Below the pieces are notes generated by a model, which worked only from the letters and a program-made list of their open reading frames with translations, ran no database searches and was not told the DNA's origin. Both the position numbers and the translations under genes were made by a program. Positions 8,243 through 17,218 of a stretch of DNA of 64,000 bases are shown here, piece after piece (within the stretch, counting starts at the first letter, position 1; every line of letters starts with the position of its first letter). The DNA lies in the NCBI RefSeq assembly GCF_001294575.1, contig NZ_CP012676.1, positions 3,176,001 through 3,240,000 on the forward strand, read 5' to 3'. The stretch comes from Pseudomonas versuta. GTDB lineage: Bacteria > Pseudomonadota > Gammaproteobacteria > Pseudomonadales > Pseudomonadaceae.

Positions 8243-9562
8243 TCAGGGCTCTGGCTTGATTTCAGGCTCTGAATGCTCAGCTTCAGGCTCCGGCGCGATG
8301 TTATCCACCATCTGGTCCTGCACCACCTGTTCATCCACCCGCGGGTCAAGCGCTGCCACCAGCGGAGAGCTGGACATGCTGTCAGGCATGGCCACGTGAT
8401 GCAGAGGTGCATCGTCAACCTGGTGCAAGTTGGTGACCGCATTCGGCCGTATGCGCCAAACCAGCAATAACCCCGCCACGCTGAAAAACGCGTAGAGCAT
8501 ATGGCTGCCAAACAGCTTCATCAGCACGCCGGTCACCAATGGGCCGATACTCGCGCCAATGCCGTAGGTCACCAGCAACATGGCGGTCAGCGAAACGCGG
8601 CGCTCACCTTCAATGTGGTCGTTGGCAAACGCCACCGCCAGCGGATAGATACAGAACTGCACCAAAGCACTCAAGCAGCCTGCTGCGAACAATACTTGCA
8701 GCGGCACGGAGGGCAAGATTGCTAGGGGCAATGAAACCACCGCCAGGATGAAAGCAAAGATACGGATCAGTAACGGCCGGTCATAACGGTCCGACAACCA
8801 GCCCAACGGCCACTGCACCAGCAGACCGGCGAAAATGCAGCAGCCCATGTACAAGCCGACCAGTTCGGTGGACAGCCCTTGCTGCGACGCATACAACGGC
8901 GCCAGGCCATAGAAGGAACCGACCAGCGAACCGGCGCCAAGCACCGCAATCAAAGACTGCGGAACCCGCTTGATAAAAAATTTCGGGTCCATCGGTGCCG
9001 GGTGCAACGGCGCCGGGTGAATGCGCCGGGTCATGGCCACAGGCACCAGGCACAAGGCAAAACACAAGGCTACCAGCATCAGCAGTTCAGGGCCCAGGGC
9101 CGGGTGAATCACCAGTATCAGCTGGCCGAGCACCAGGCCCAGGTAGGAGGCGATCATGTACAGGCTGAACACCACGCCACGCTGCTTGTCCTCTGCCTGC
9201 TCGTTAAGCCAGCTTTCGATGACCATGTACTGGCACATCATGCCCAGGCCGACGATCACCCGCAGCAGTAGCCACATCGGCAGCCAGTCCGTCAGACCAT
9301 GGCACAGCACCGCCGCCCCGACGATACCGGCGCACGTGGCATACGCCCGGATATGTCCAACCCGGGCAATCAGCCGGTGGCCGATCTTGCCGCCCAGCAC
9401 CAGGCCAAAATAGTTGGCGGCCATCAACGCGCCGATCCACAAGCCATCGACATCGTCGGCAGCCAGGCGCAGGGCCAGGTAAGTACTCAATAGCCCGGAG
9501 CCGATCAACATCATCAGCGAGGCAAAATACAAGGCTCGAAAAGACTTCCAGATTTGATGCAT
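8243..9562 (-). CDS. MFS transporter, YcaD family
   Basis: This 439-residue inner-membrane protein has about 12 hydrophobic segments and closely resembles E. coli YcaD in layout (ADDVDGLWIGALMAANYFGL near 35-54; GWLSDRYDRPLLI as the MFS loop motif). The substrate of the family is not established. The last ~45 residues form an acidic, proline-rich tail (NIAPEPEAEHSEPEIKPEP) that is likely cytoplasmic and disordered. The gene stands alone on the minus strand, 102 bases downstream of the next gene's end on the same axis. Confidence 0.88.
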   Translation of the reverse strand: MHQIWKSFRALYFASLMMLIGSGLLSTYLALRLAADDVDGLWIGALMAANYFGLVLGGKIGHRLIARVGHIRAYATCAGIVGAAVLCHGLTDWLPMWLLLRVIVGLGMMCQYMVIESWLNEQAEDKQRGVVFSLYMIASYLGLVLGQLILVIHPALGPELLMLVALCFALCLVPVAMTRRIHPAPLHPAPMDPKFFIKRVPQSLIAVLGAGSLVGSFYGLAPLYASQQGLSTELVGLYMGCCIFAGLLVQWPLGWLSDRYDRPLLIRIFAFILAVVSLPLAILPSVPLQVLFAAGCLSALVQFCIYPLAVAFANDHIEGERRVSLTAMLLVTYGIGASIGPLVTGVLMKLFGSHMLYAFFSVAGLLLVWRIRPNAVTNLHQVDDAPLHHVAMPDSMSSSPLVAALDPRVDEQVVQDQMVDNIAPEPEAEHSEPEIKPEP

Positions 9563-9664
9563 GGCGTTCCGTGCGACTCCTTGTACGGGCCGCCGGCGAT
9601 CCTTCGATAGCCGGCGTCCACAGTGTCAAACGCTCATGCCGACGGGCACTGAAGCGTTTAACGA

Positions 9665-11008
9665 TTAAGCCTGAGCCGCCAATACACGGCGTTCCCAGGG
9701 GGTGATTTCATCATAGAAGCTGGTCAATTCCAGGGTCTTGGACGCAACGTAACCTTCGATGAACTCCTTACCGAACAGTTCCATCGCCAAGTGACTGCGT
9801 TTGAGACGCTCAAGGGCCGCATGCAAGGTACATGGCAGGGACAAAGAATCCGGCACGTCGAATTCACCCTGGATCGCAGCCGTCGGTTCCAGCTCGTTTT
9901 CAATCCCGTACAGGCCTGCCGCAAGGCTCGCGGCAATCGCCAGGTACGGGTTGGCGTCAGCCCCCGGCAAGCGGTTTTCGACCCGTCGTGCGACGGGCGA
10001 ACTGGCCGGGATCCGCAACCCCGCCGCCCGGTTGTCATGGGACCAGCAGGCATTGTTCGGCGATGCATACGGGTGGCACAGGCGCTGGTAGGAATTGACG
10101 TTCGGTGCAAACAGCGCCGTAAAGTCGGCCATGCCCGCCTGTTGCCCGCCGATAAAGTGACGGAAGGTGGCTGTCGGCTCCCCCGCCTGATCGCTGAACA
10201 CGTTGCGGCCGCTGTGCGCCTCCACCACGCTTTGGTGAATGTGCATCGAGCTGCCGGCAGTGTGTGCCAGAGGCTTGGCCATGCACACCACGGTCAGCCC
10301 GTGCTTGAGGGCGACTTCTTTGAGCAGGTGCTTGAACAAAAAGGTCTGGTCGGCCAGCAGCAGCGGATCACCATGCAGCAGGTTGATCTCGAACTGGCTG
10401 ACGCCCATCTCGTGCATGAAGGTGTCACGTGGCAGGCCCAGGGCCGCCATGCATTCATAGACTTCACTGAAGAACGGACGCAGACCGTTATTGGAGCTGA
10501 TGCTGAACGCCGAAAAGCCGTCCTCGCGACGACCGTCCAGACCCACAGGCGGACGGAACGGGTGGGTCGGATCCGGGTTGGGGGCAAACACAAAAAACTC
10601 GAGCTCGGTGGCCACCACCGGTGCCAGGCCACGAGCGGCGTAACGGGCGATCACCGCCTTCAACTGACCCCGGGTCGACAGGCGCGAACTTTCACCGCTG
10701 AACTCAGCGGCATCGCAAATGGCTAGCGCACGAGGCTGCTGGCTCCAGGGCAAAGGGTAGATGTGTGCCGGGTCCGGCACCAGCGCCAGGTCACCGTCAT
10801 CGCTGCCGTAAAAGCGCGATTCGGGGTAACCGCCCATGATGCATTGCAGCAGCACGCCCCGGGCCATTTGCAGGCGCCGGCCTTCGAGGAACCCCGCGCC
10901 AGTCATCACCTTGCCGCGCGGCACACCGTTCAAATCGGGGGTTACACATTCAATTTCGTCAATGCCGGTCAATCGCTGTGCGAGAGAACGCTGGTCATCG
11001 GTCGTCAT
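9665..11008 (-). CDS. Glutamine synthetase family protein, PuuA-like (gamma-glutamylpolyamine synthetase)
   Basis: This 447-residue enzyme has the glutamine synthetase beta-grasp and catalytic domains. The ATP/metal-site segments are visible: VVATELEFFVF (about 129-139), MHEMGVSQFEINLLHGD (about 195-211) and GSSMHIHQSV (about 253-262). Pseudomonads carry several such paralogs that ligate glutamate to putrescine, spermidine or other amines rather than ammonia. No aminotransferase or polyamine transporter is adjacent, so the amine cannot be assigned from context. A 300-bp region upstream separates it from the divergent LacI-type gene. Confidence 0.85.
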   Translation of the reverse strand: MTTDDQRSLAQRLTGIDEIECVTPDLNGVPRGKVMTGAGFLEGRRLQMARGVLLQCIMGGYPESRFYGSDDGDLALVPDPAHIYPLPWSQQPRALAICDAAEFSGESSRLSTRGQLKAVIARYAARGLAPVVATELEFFVFAPNPDPTHPFRPPVGLDGRREDGFSAFSISSNNGLRPFFSEVYECMAALGLPRDTFMHEMGVSQFEINLLHGDPLLLADQTFLFKHLLKEVALKHGLTVVCMAKPLAHTAGSSMHIHQSVVEAHSGRNVFSDQAGEPTATFRHFIGGQQAGMADFTALFAPNVNSYQRLCHPYASPNNACWSHDNRAAGLRIPASSPVARRVENRLPGADANPYLAIAASLAAGLYGIENELEPTAAIQGEFDVPDSLSLPCTLHAALERLKRSHLAMELFGKEFIEGYVASKTLELTSFYDEITPWERRVLAAQA

Positions 11009-11113
11009 GACACTTTCCTTGTTGTTTTACGGGCCGCGAACGGCAACCTGTACAAAATACGCACCACCCGTTCGGGATTTCAAGCAGGCGCCGAACAATT
11101 CCTGCATTAGCGC

Positions 11114-11211
11114 CGTAGTCGCTACCGAGGAACGAAGGCTGCGAAAAGGGCCGCAGGTGTTCAGGTCGCTGAATCTCCCCTCGCAGCCTTCGTTCCTTGG
11201 CAGCGACTACG
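11114..11211. repeat. Long inverted repeat (cgtagtcgct type)
   Basis: About 30-base arms starting cgtagtcgctaccgaggaac and ending ccttggcagcgactacg fold into an extended hairpin in the divergent region between the PuuA-like and LacI-type genes. A related element lies at 17061-17142. Confidence 0.8.
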
Positions 11212-11308
11212 TAGAGCGTGCGCCATAGCGCGAAAAAACGCCGATGCCTATGCAACCGCAACACAAGCCATTAGGGTGACGATTCTATTTTTCCTCGCAG
11301 TGCCCGGC

Positions 11309-12319
11309 ATGCCTAAAGACGACACTCACTTGATCACCGCCCACGATGTTGCTCGCCATGCCGGGGTCTCGCGCTCGGCGGTTTCACGCACGTTCACTCC
11401 GGGCGCCAGCGTGTCGCCGCATACCCGCGACAAGGTCATGGCTTCCGCCCGAGCACTGGGTTATCAGGTCAATCTGATCGCCCGCACCATGAACAAGGGT
11501 TACAGCAATTTCGTCGGCGTGGTCACCGCAGGCTTTGAAAGCCCGTTCCGGGCCAGCCTGTTGAGCCCGATCACCGTGGCCCTGAACAGACAAGGGTTGA
11601 TGCCGCTGTTGATGAACGCCGATGACCCGCTGCAACTCGAACAGTCACTGCATGAACTGCTCAGCTATCAGATTGCCGGGGTGATTCTGACTTCGGCATC
11701 GCCGCCGCTGTCGGTGGTCCAGCATTACCTGAAACACCAGATCCCGGTGGCCATGATCAACCGCGGACACGAACTGGAGGGCGCCGAAGTCATCGGCAGC
11801 GACAACCGCGGCGGCGGTCGCCTGGCAGCCGACACCCTGCTCGCCGGCGGCGCAAAGCGCCTGGCTTTTATCGGTCAGGGCACACACAACTACAGTAGCC
11901 GGGAACGCTGGGAAGGCTTTCGCGACCGGCTCGCCGAAGTCGGCCTCAGCCCGGTGGCGGTGCTGGATGCCGCACCCGGCTATGACGGCGGGCTCGGCGC
12001 AGTCCAACAGTTGTTCAGCGCCAGTGAACGGCCCGATGCACTGTTTTGTGCAACCGACATGCTGGCCATGGGCGCGCTGGACGGGCTGCGTTTCAAGTTG
12101 CAGCTGTCCGTTCCCAACGATGTACAAGTCATAGGTTTCGACGATATTCCCCAGGCGGCAAACCTGGCCTACAACCTCACCACCCTGCGCCAGAACAGCA
12201 ATGCACTGGCAGCAAGCGCGGTAGCTGCCATTGTCGCCCGTCGCAAAAATTTTCAGCAACGAAGCGTGCACGGCTCTATTGCGGTGTCCTTGGTCAGTCG
12301 CGGCAGCACGATAGAATAA
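11309..12319 (+). CDS. LacI-family transcriptional regulator of the organophosphate locus
   Basis: The 336-residue protein has a LacI helix-turn-helix at the N-terminus (ITAHDVARHAGVSRSAVSRT, about 9-28), the hinge helix (VNLIARTMNKG) and a periplasmic-binding-protein-like effector domain to the end (VIGFDDIPQAANL near 278-290). The start ATG at 11309 is preferred over an upstream in-frame codon because it places the helix-turn-helix at the usual distance. It precedes, on the same strand, the phosphatase/transporter genes, two of whose starts carry the palindrome TTGCACACGTGTGCAA. That palindrome has the central CG typical of LacI-family operators. Effector unknown; an inositol phosphate or other sugar phosphate is my inference. 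Confidence 0.9.
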   Translation: MPKDDTHLITAHDVARHAGVSRSAVSRTFTPGASVSPHTRDKVMASARALGYQVNLIARTMNKGYSNFVGVVTAGFESPFRASLLSPITVALNRQGLMPLLMNADDPLQLEQSLHELLSYQIAGVILTSASPPLSVVQHYLKHQIPVAMINRGHELEGAEVIGSDNRGGGRLAADTLLAGGAKRLAFIGQGTHNYSSRERWEGFRDRLAEVGLSPVAVLDAAPGYDGGLGAVQQLFSASERPDALFCATDMLAMGALDGLRFKLQLSVPNDVQVIGFDDIPQAANLAYNLTTLRQNSNALAASAVAAIVARRKNFQQRSVHGSIAVSLVSRGSTIE

Positions 12320-12374
12320 TTTGTGTATTTTTATGTTGAATTGAATTTTTATTTCGTGTTGTATGAACCCTAAC

Positions 12375-12427
12375 AGTGAATCGCCCCCTGCCCGCGTGAA
12401 GGCAAAAAGGTCCATTCACTTTTTTTA
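12375..12427 (+). terminator. Weak terminator-like hairpin after the LacI-type gene
   Basis: The seven-base arms AGTGAAT and ATTCACT are 32 bases apart and are followed directly by a run of seven T. The long loop makes it a weak candidate. Confidence 0.35.
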
Positions 12428-12436
12428 AACAGCAGA

Positions 12437-12452
12437 TTGCACACGTGTGCAA
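12437..12452. promoter_or_regulatory. Candidate LacI-type operator 1 (TTGCACACGTGTGCAA)
   Basis: This perfect 16-bp palindrome with a central CG lies 16 bases before the ATG of the inositol-monophosphatase-family gene, where a bound repressor would block transcription. An identical copy occurs at 14973-14988. Confidence 0.8.
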
Positions 12453-12468
12453 ACCAAGGGAATAAAGC

Positions 12469-13311
12469 ATGTCGGCCAACCTCACTGCTCACCTGGACCT
12501 CTCTCAACACCAGCCGTTAGCCCTCGAGCATCGCTACATGCAAGCCCAGCGCATCGCGGTTCAGGCCGCGCAGCTGGGGCTTGAATACTATCGCCAGCGC
12601 GAAACCCTGGAAGTCCTTCACAAGGACGGTGTTGGCCAGGACGTCGTCAGCATGGCCGACCGTGAACTGGAAGATTTCATCAAGGGGCAATTGGCCGAAC
12701 AGTTCCCCGAAGATGGCTTTCTCGGTGAAGAAACCGGGGCCAGTGACTTGCAGGCGCGCTGCATCTGGGTGGTCGACCCGATTGACGGCACCAGCTGTTT
12801 CGTCAACGGCTTGCACACCTGGTGCGTGTCCATTGGCTTGCTGGTGGATGGCGTGCCGTACCTGGGCGCCGTGGCCGATGCCAACCACGATGAACTGTTT
12901 CATGCCTGCAAAGGCCTGGGCGCCTACGTCAACCAGACGCCGATCGTGGTCAACCCGGCTGCCGATCTGACCCTGGGCGTGACCGGTGTCGGCACCTCCC
13001 ATCGGCGCGGCAAGGAGCACTTTGTACCGTTCCTCAAACAGCTGCTGGATGAGGGCGGAATGTTCATTCGTAATGGTTCGGGTGCGTTAATGATTGCGTA
13101 CGTCGCCGCCGGACGCCTGCTCGGCTACTACGAAACCCATATCAACAGCTGGGATTGCCTGGCGGGCCTGGTGCTGGTTAGCGAAGCCGGTGGCCAGTGC
13201 AGTGATTTTTTAAAGGACCAGGGTCTGACTGAAGGCAACCCGCTGCTGGTGGCTGCCCCTCAGCTTTACCCGGCTCTGGCCCGCATGATCGGGCCGTCCT
13301 TGAACGGGTAA
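12469..13311 (+). CDS. Inositol monophosphatase family phosphatase
   Basis: This 280-residue cytoplasmic enzyme belongs to the metal-dependent FIG/IMPase superfamily. It shows the three diagnostic motifs: GEETG (about 86-90), WVVDPIDGTSCF (about 99-110) and INSWDCLAGLVLVSEAGG (about 225-242), which supply the Mg ligands and the catalytic acid. Family members dephosphorylate inositol monophosphate, histidinol phosphate, fructose bisphosphate or related compounds; substrate cannot be fixed from sequence. It lies directly behind operator 1 and is followed by an OPA-type transporter, so I infer it processes the imported organophosphate. Confidence 0.88.
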   Translation: MSANLTAHLDLSQHQPLALEHRYMQAQRIAVQAAQLGLEYYRQRETLEVLHKDGVGQDVVSMADRELEDFIKGQLAEQFPEDGFLGEETGASDLQARCIWVVDPIDGTSCFVNGLHTWCVSIGLLVDGVPYLGAVADANHDELFHACKGLGAYVNQTPIVVNPAADLTLGVTGVGTSHRRGKEHFVPFLKQLLDEGGMFIRNGSGALMIAYVAAGRLLGYYETHINSWDCLAGLVLVSEAGGQCSDFLKDQGLTEGNPLLVAAPQLYPALARMIGPSLNG

Positions 13312-13394
13312 ATGCTGCGGCCGCTGGCAGGCCGGCGCCCACACAAGTTTTGAAAGCAGGCCCCAAGAAAAACAAAAACAGGAAATCTTGCGCC

Positions 13395-14771
13395 ATGACA
13401 TCTCTACTCAATGCCTTCAAGGCAGCACCTGCCCGCGAGGGTGCCCCCAGCCATGACATGCAACGGTTCAAGGTATTGCGCTGGCAGACCTTCTTGTCCA
13501 TGTCACTGAGTTACGCCTTGTTCTACGTATGTCGCCTCTCGTTCAACGTGGTCAAGCCGGCACTGGTATCGAACAACATACTGACCCCCACTCAACTGGG
13601 CATCATCGGCTCGGCGCTGTTCTTCGCCTATGCGGTCGGCAAACTGGTCAACGGCTTTCTGGCCGACCACTCCAATGTCCGGCGCTTCATGATGCTGGGC
13701 CTGCTGCTCAGCGCAATCGTCAACGCCTGCATGGGCATGACCACCAACACGATCATCCTGACCCTGATCTGGGGCCTCAACGGCTGGGCCCAGTCCATGG
13801 GCGTCGGGCCGTGCGTGGTCTCGCTGTCGCGCTGGTACACCGACAAGGAACGCGGCACGTTCTATGGCTTCTGGTCGATTGCCCACAGCCTGGGCGAAGC
13901 CTTGACCTACGTGGCCGTGGCCGCCGTGGTGGTGACCTGGGGCTGGCAGTTCGGTTACTGGCTTGCCACCCTTATGGGGCTGGTGGGGCTGGCCCTGATT
14001 TACTTCTTTATGGCCGACTCGCCACAAAGTTGCGGCTTTGCTCCCGTGCAAGCCCCCGAGCCCCATGACAAGGCCGGGCCAAGCATCCTCGGCAAACAGC
14101 TGGAACTGCTGAAAAACCCGGCCCTGTGGCTGCTCGCCCTGGCCTCCTGCCTGATGTACATCGGGCGCTATGCGGTGATTTCCTGGGGCGTGTTCTTCCT
14201 TGAAAACGCCAAGGCCTATAACACCCTGAGCGCCTCGACACTGATCTCCATTACCGGAGTTTTCGGGATTATCGGTACCGGCCTGAGCGGTTTGATTTCG
14301 GACCGTTTCTTCAAGGGCAAGCGCAACGCCCTGGCGATGATTTTCGGCTTGATGAACACCGCGTCGCTGACCGCGTTCCTGTTCGTTCCGGCCGGCCATT
14401 ATTGGCTGGATGCCACAGCCATGATGTTCTTCGGCCTTTCGATGGGCGCGCTGCTGTGTTTCCTCGGCGGGCTGATGGCCACGGACATTGCCTCCAAAAG
14501 CGCTTCGGGCGCCGCGTTGGGCATGATCGGTATCGCCAGCTATGGCGGCGCAGCAGCAGGTGAAATTCTCACCGGCGTGCTGATCGAGCACGGCACCACA
14601 GTATTGAGCAATGGCAGCAAGTTGTATCAATTCCAGACCCTGTCGATCTTCTGGGTCAGCGCTTCACTGATTTCGGTACTCATGACCGCCCTGTTTGCCC
14701 TGTACATCCAGAAGCGCACGCCACCGCCAATGGGTAAAACAGCAGCGTTTCCTGAACCGACAAAGATATAA
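13395..14771 (+). CDS. Organophosphate:phosphate antiporter (GlpT/UhpT/PgtP-type MFS)
   Basis: The 458-residue inner-membrane protein has about 12 hydrophobic segments and the OPA-family landmarks: YALFYVCRLSFNVVKPAL (about 38-55), GKLVNGFLADHSNVR (about 80-94) and GPCVVSLSRWYTDKERGTFYG near 138-158. OPA members exchange sugar phosphates, glycerol 3-phosphate or phosphoglycerate for inorganic phosphate. The start at 13395 removes 15 residues of an open frame that lack family similarity. It sits 83 bases after the phosphatase gene and before an outer-membrane porin and two periplasmic acid phosphatases, consistent with importing partly dephosphorylated products. Confidence 0.9.
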   Translation: MTSLLNAFKAAPAREGAPSHDMQRFKVLRWQTFLSMSLSYALFYVCRLSFNVVKPALVSNNILTPTQLGIIGSALFFAYAVGKLVNGFLADHSNVRRFMMLGLLLSAIVNACMGMTTNTIILTLIWGLNGWAQSMGVGPCVVSLSRWYTDKERGTFYGFWSIAHSLGEALTYVAVAAVVVTWGWQFGYWLATLMGLVGLALIYFFMADSPQSCGFAPVQAPEPHDKAGPSILGKQLELLKNPALWLLALASCLMYIGRYAVISWGVFFLENAKAYNTLSASTLISITGVFGIIGTGLSGLISDRFFKGKRNALAMIFGLMNTASLTAFLFVPAGHYWLDATAMMFFGLSMGALLCFLGGLMATDIASKSASGAALGMIGIASYGGAAAGEILTGVLIEHGTTVLSNGSKLYQFQTLSIFWVSASLISVLMTALFALYIQKRTPPPMGKTAAFPEPTKI

Positions 14772-14786
14772 ACCAACGGTTGGTTT
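14770..14786. promoter_or_regulatory. 17-bp perfect palindrome at the end of the antiporter gene
   Basis: AAACCAAC-G-GTTGGTTT overlaps the antiporter stop codon and is followed by TTG. It may be a weak terminator or a second regulator's binding site upstream of the porin gene; the sequence alone does not decide. Confidence 0.4.
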
Positions 14787-14920
14787 TGAAATAAACAGTG
14801 ACATATACCTGCAATATTCATCCCGCATAGTTGGCGACTGGCCAGCAAGGAGTTGTTTGTTTCCCAAGAGCAATACCGCCGTGTCTTGGAACTAACAACA
14901 ACAATAAATGAGCAAACAAG

Positions 14921-15706
14921 ATGACCTACCCATTGAATGAAGCCCTGAACACCGGTTTTTTTTCACCGCAGGTTGCACACGTGTGCAAATCCGGTCGCTA
15001 CAACGGCCTGATCGCCGCCCTGTGCTTCACCGCGCTGGAAGGCGCGCTCATGCTGATGCCCACTGCGTCCCACGCGCTGGATCTGGACTACCAGCATCAG
15101 TACAACGAAAAGGATCGTGACCACACTGACAAGGTGATGATCACCCAGGCCCTGGACAATGGCCTGGCGTTCTCCTTCCAGATGGTCGCCAGCCCCGCGG
15201 TCAAGGAAAACGGCCAGCCCGGCCAGCCGTTTGAACACATGACCAAGGATGCCCTGAAAGGCAAGGTCAAGTACTCACACAAACTCACCAAGCGCTTGAA
15301 GTTCAAACCCAAGTTCACCTACTCCCAGGGCAAGGATAAAAAGTCCTATAAACCGGCGTTCAAATTCCCCTACGAGTTGAACAAAAGTTTTTCCGTGATC
15401 CCCGGTTACTACTACAAAGTCACCACTTATAAAGATGACGGCAAGGACACCAAAAGAGACAACGTCTGGTCACTGGGCGGTAAGTACCGAACCGACCGGA
15501 TGTCCATCGGCATCGCGCGCAAAGAGATTTACAGCAACCAGATAGCGTTTGACGGCAAGAAACGTAACTACAGCAACAAGTTCGTCATCGACTACAAAGT
15601 GACCCACCGGTTCATTCCGTACTTTGAAGTGGCCGACGTGTACGTCGACAAAGACACCGACGAGCGTCAGGCCCGCTATCGCGTGGGCTTTAAATACAAA
15701 TTCTGA
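14921..15706 (+). CDS. KdgM/NanC-like oligomer-specific outer-membrane porin
   Basis: The mature part looks like a small 12-strand outer-membrane barrel of the KdgM family: it begins ALDLDYQHQYNEKDRDHTDK after a signal sequence ending TASHA, has alternating aromatic strands with many Lys/Arg, and ends in GFKYKF with a terminal Phe. KdgM and NanC pass acidic oligosaccharides; the basic character suits anionic substrates such as inositol phosphates (inference). From the ATG at 14921 the leader is 48 residues, unusually long. A GTG at 14981, inside the palindromic operator, would give a 28-30-residue leader. It is followed 38 bases later by an acid phosphatase. Confidence 0.78.
   Translation: MTYPLNEALNTGFFSPQVAHVCKSGRYNGLIAALCFTALEGALMLMPTASHALDLDYQHQYNEKDRDHTDKVMITQALDNGLAFSFQMVASPAVKENGQPGQPFEHMTKDALKGKVKYSHKLTKRLKFKPKFTYSQGKDKKSYKPAFKFPYELNKSFSVIPGYYYKVTTYKDDGKDTKRDNVWSLGGKYRTDRMSIGIARKEIYSNQIAFDGKKRNYSNKFVIDYKVTHRFIPYFEVADVYVDKDTDERQARYRVGFKYKF
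14973..14988. promoter_or_regulatory. Candidate LacI-type operator 2 (TTGCACACGTGTGCAA)
   Basis: This is an exact copy of operator 1. It falls 52 bases inside the longest porin reading frame, which suggests either roadblock repression within the gene or that the true porin start is downstream of it. Confidence 0.8.
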
Positions 15707-15744
15707 TCGCGCCCTTCCCTTCAAGACCCTTCAGGAGACTGTGA

Positions 15745-17049
15745 ATGAACGTTTCTCTTTCGGCCCTTTTTCGTGTCACGGGCCCGTTGCTGACTGCCGC
15801 ACTAAGCATCAGCGCCCCCCTGATTGCCCACGCCCAGGACAACGGCCACTACGTACTGGAAAAAGCCGTACAGGTCAGCCGCCACGGCGTGCGCCCACAG
15901 ACCGACACACAAAAACTGGTGGACGCCACCCAGCGCCAGTGGCCCACCTGGCTGGTGCGTGACGGCGAACTTACCGGCCATGGTTATCTGGCAGCCAGCC
16001 TGATGGGCGCCTGGCAAGCCGGGCATTATCGTCATGCCGGGTTGCTCCCGGCGGGTTGCCCGGACAACACCACGGTGTACACCCTGTCCAGCCCCAAACA
16101 ACGCACTCGCGCCACGGCCGCTGCGTTGCTCGACGGCATGTTCCCCGGCTGCGGACAAAAGGCCCTGGCCAGCACGGAAAAACTCGACCCGCTGTTCCAG
16201 ACCGACAAGATGGACTTTGCCCGCATCGATCCGGTGATCGCCAAAGGTGAAATCCTCAAGGCCCTGGGCGGTGACCTGCAGGCGGCGAAGGCCCGACTGC
16301 AACCGGACCTGGACCTGCTCAAGGCCGCAGCCTGTATAGAAGGCAAACCATGCCCGTTCTACGAAGCCGAATGGGTGCTTAAACAGAATGATGAGGGGCG
16401 TCTGAAGATCAAGGGCCTGGACAAGGCGTCATCCCTGGGCGAAACCTTTCGCCTGCAATACAGCGAAGGCAAACCTTTGTCCGAAGTCGCTTTCGGCCAT
16501 GCCGCCAACGCCAAACAGGTGATGGCCCTGACCCGACTGCACCGCGCCAAGTACGACTTCGTCAATGACACGCCGCACATTGCCAAACGCGGTGGTTCGC
16601 AGTTGATGAACCAGTTGCTGCTGGCACTGGAACAAGGCACCGCACTGGAAAAATCCGACCCGCTGGGCAATCCGCCCAAAGCCCCGTTACTGGTGATTGT
16701 CGCCCACGACACCAACCTCTCGCACTTGCGCACCCTGCTCGGCTTTCACTGGGCCCTGGGCGAGTACCAGCCCGGCAACATCCCGCCAACCGGCACCCTG
16801 GCCTTTGAACGCTATCGCGACGCAAACAGTGGTGAACGCTTCATCCGCACCACCTTCCTGACCCAGTCACCGGATCAGATCCGCAACCTGACTCCGCTGA
16901 CCGGCAACAACGTGCCGCTGCAGGTGGACTTCGAACAGCCCGGCTGCAAAAAAACCGCGGTTGGCACCCTGTGCCCGCTGGAGAGTTTTGCCAGCACCCT
17001 GAGCAAAGCCATTGACCGCACCGCGATGACCACGGCGCGCTATCCATAA
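15745..17049 (+). CDS. Histidine acid phosphatase / phytase, AppA-like (copy 1)
   Basis: This 434-residue periplasmic protein has a signal peptide ending AHA and the histidine acid phosphatase fold. The catalytic motif at about 51-57 reads RHGVRPQ, where the last position is Gln instead of the consensus Pro (RHGxRxP). The proton-donor motif HDTN is present in VIVAHDTNLSHLR (about 315-327), as in AppA phytase. AppA-like segments also include PPTGTLAFERYR near the end. It probably strips phosphate from phytate or sugar phosphates in the periplasm. It follows the porin gene by 38 bases and is paralogous to the next gene. Confidence 0.88.
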   Translation: MNVSLSALFRVTGPLLTAALSISAPLIAHAQDNGHYVLEKAVQVSRHGVRPQTDTQKLVDATQRQWPTWLVRDGELTGHGYLAASLMGAWQAGHYRHAGLLPAGCPDNTTVYTLSSPKQRTRATAAALLDGMFPGCGQKALASTEKLDPLFQTDKMDFARIDPVIAKGEILKALGGDLQAAKARLQPDLDLLKAAACIEGKPCPFYEAEWVLKQNDEGRLKIKGLDKASSLGETFRLQYSEGKPLSEVAFGHAANAKQVMALTRLHRAKYDFVNDTPHIAKRGGSQLMNQLLLALEQGTALEKSDPLGNPPKAPLLVIVAHDTNLSHLRTLLGFHWALGEYQPGNIPPTGTLAFERYRDANSGERFIRTTFLTQSPDQIRNLTPLTGNNVPLQVDFEQPGCKKTAVGTLCPLESFASTLSKAIDRTAMTTARYP

Positions 17050-17060
17050 ACCACAGACCT

Positions 17061-17142
17061 GTAGTCGCTGCCGCAGGCTGCGATGGGGCCGGACAGAGAC
17101 GAAGGTCCTTCAGCCCTTATCGCAGCCTTCGCCAGCGACTAT
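17061..17142. repeat. Long inverted repeat (gtagtcgctg type)
   Basis: The arms gtagtcgctgccgcaggctgcgat and atcgcagccttcgccagcgact pair across about 35 bases between the two acid phosphatase genes; it is related to the element at 11114-11211. Confidence 0.8.
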
Positions 17143-17218
17143 ATGATTCAGAGTGCTTGAGTCATTTGCCGACTAGACTCTGCGCCCATTGTGTCCAGCA
17201 AGACCAAAAGGAACCCCC

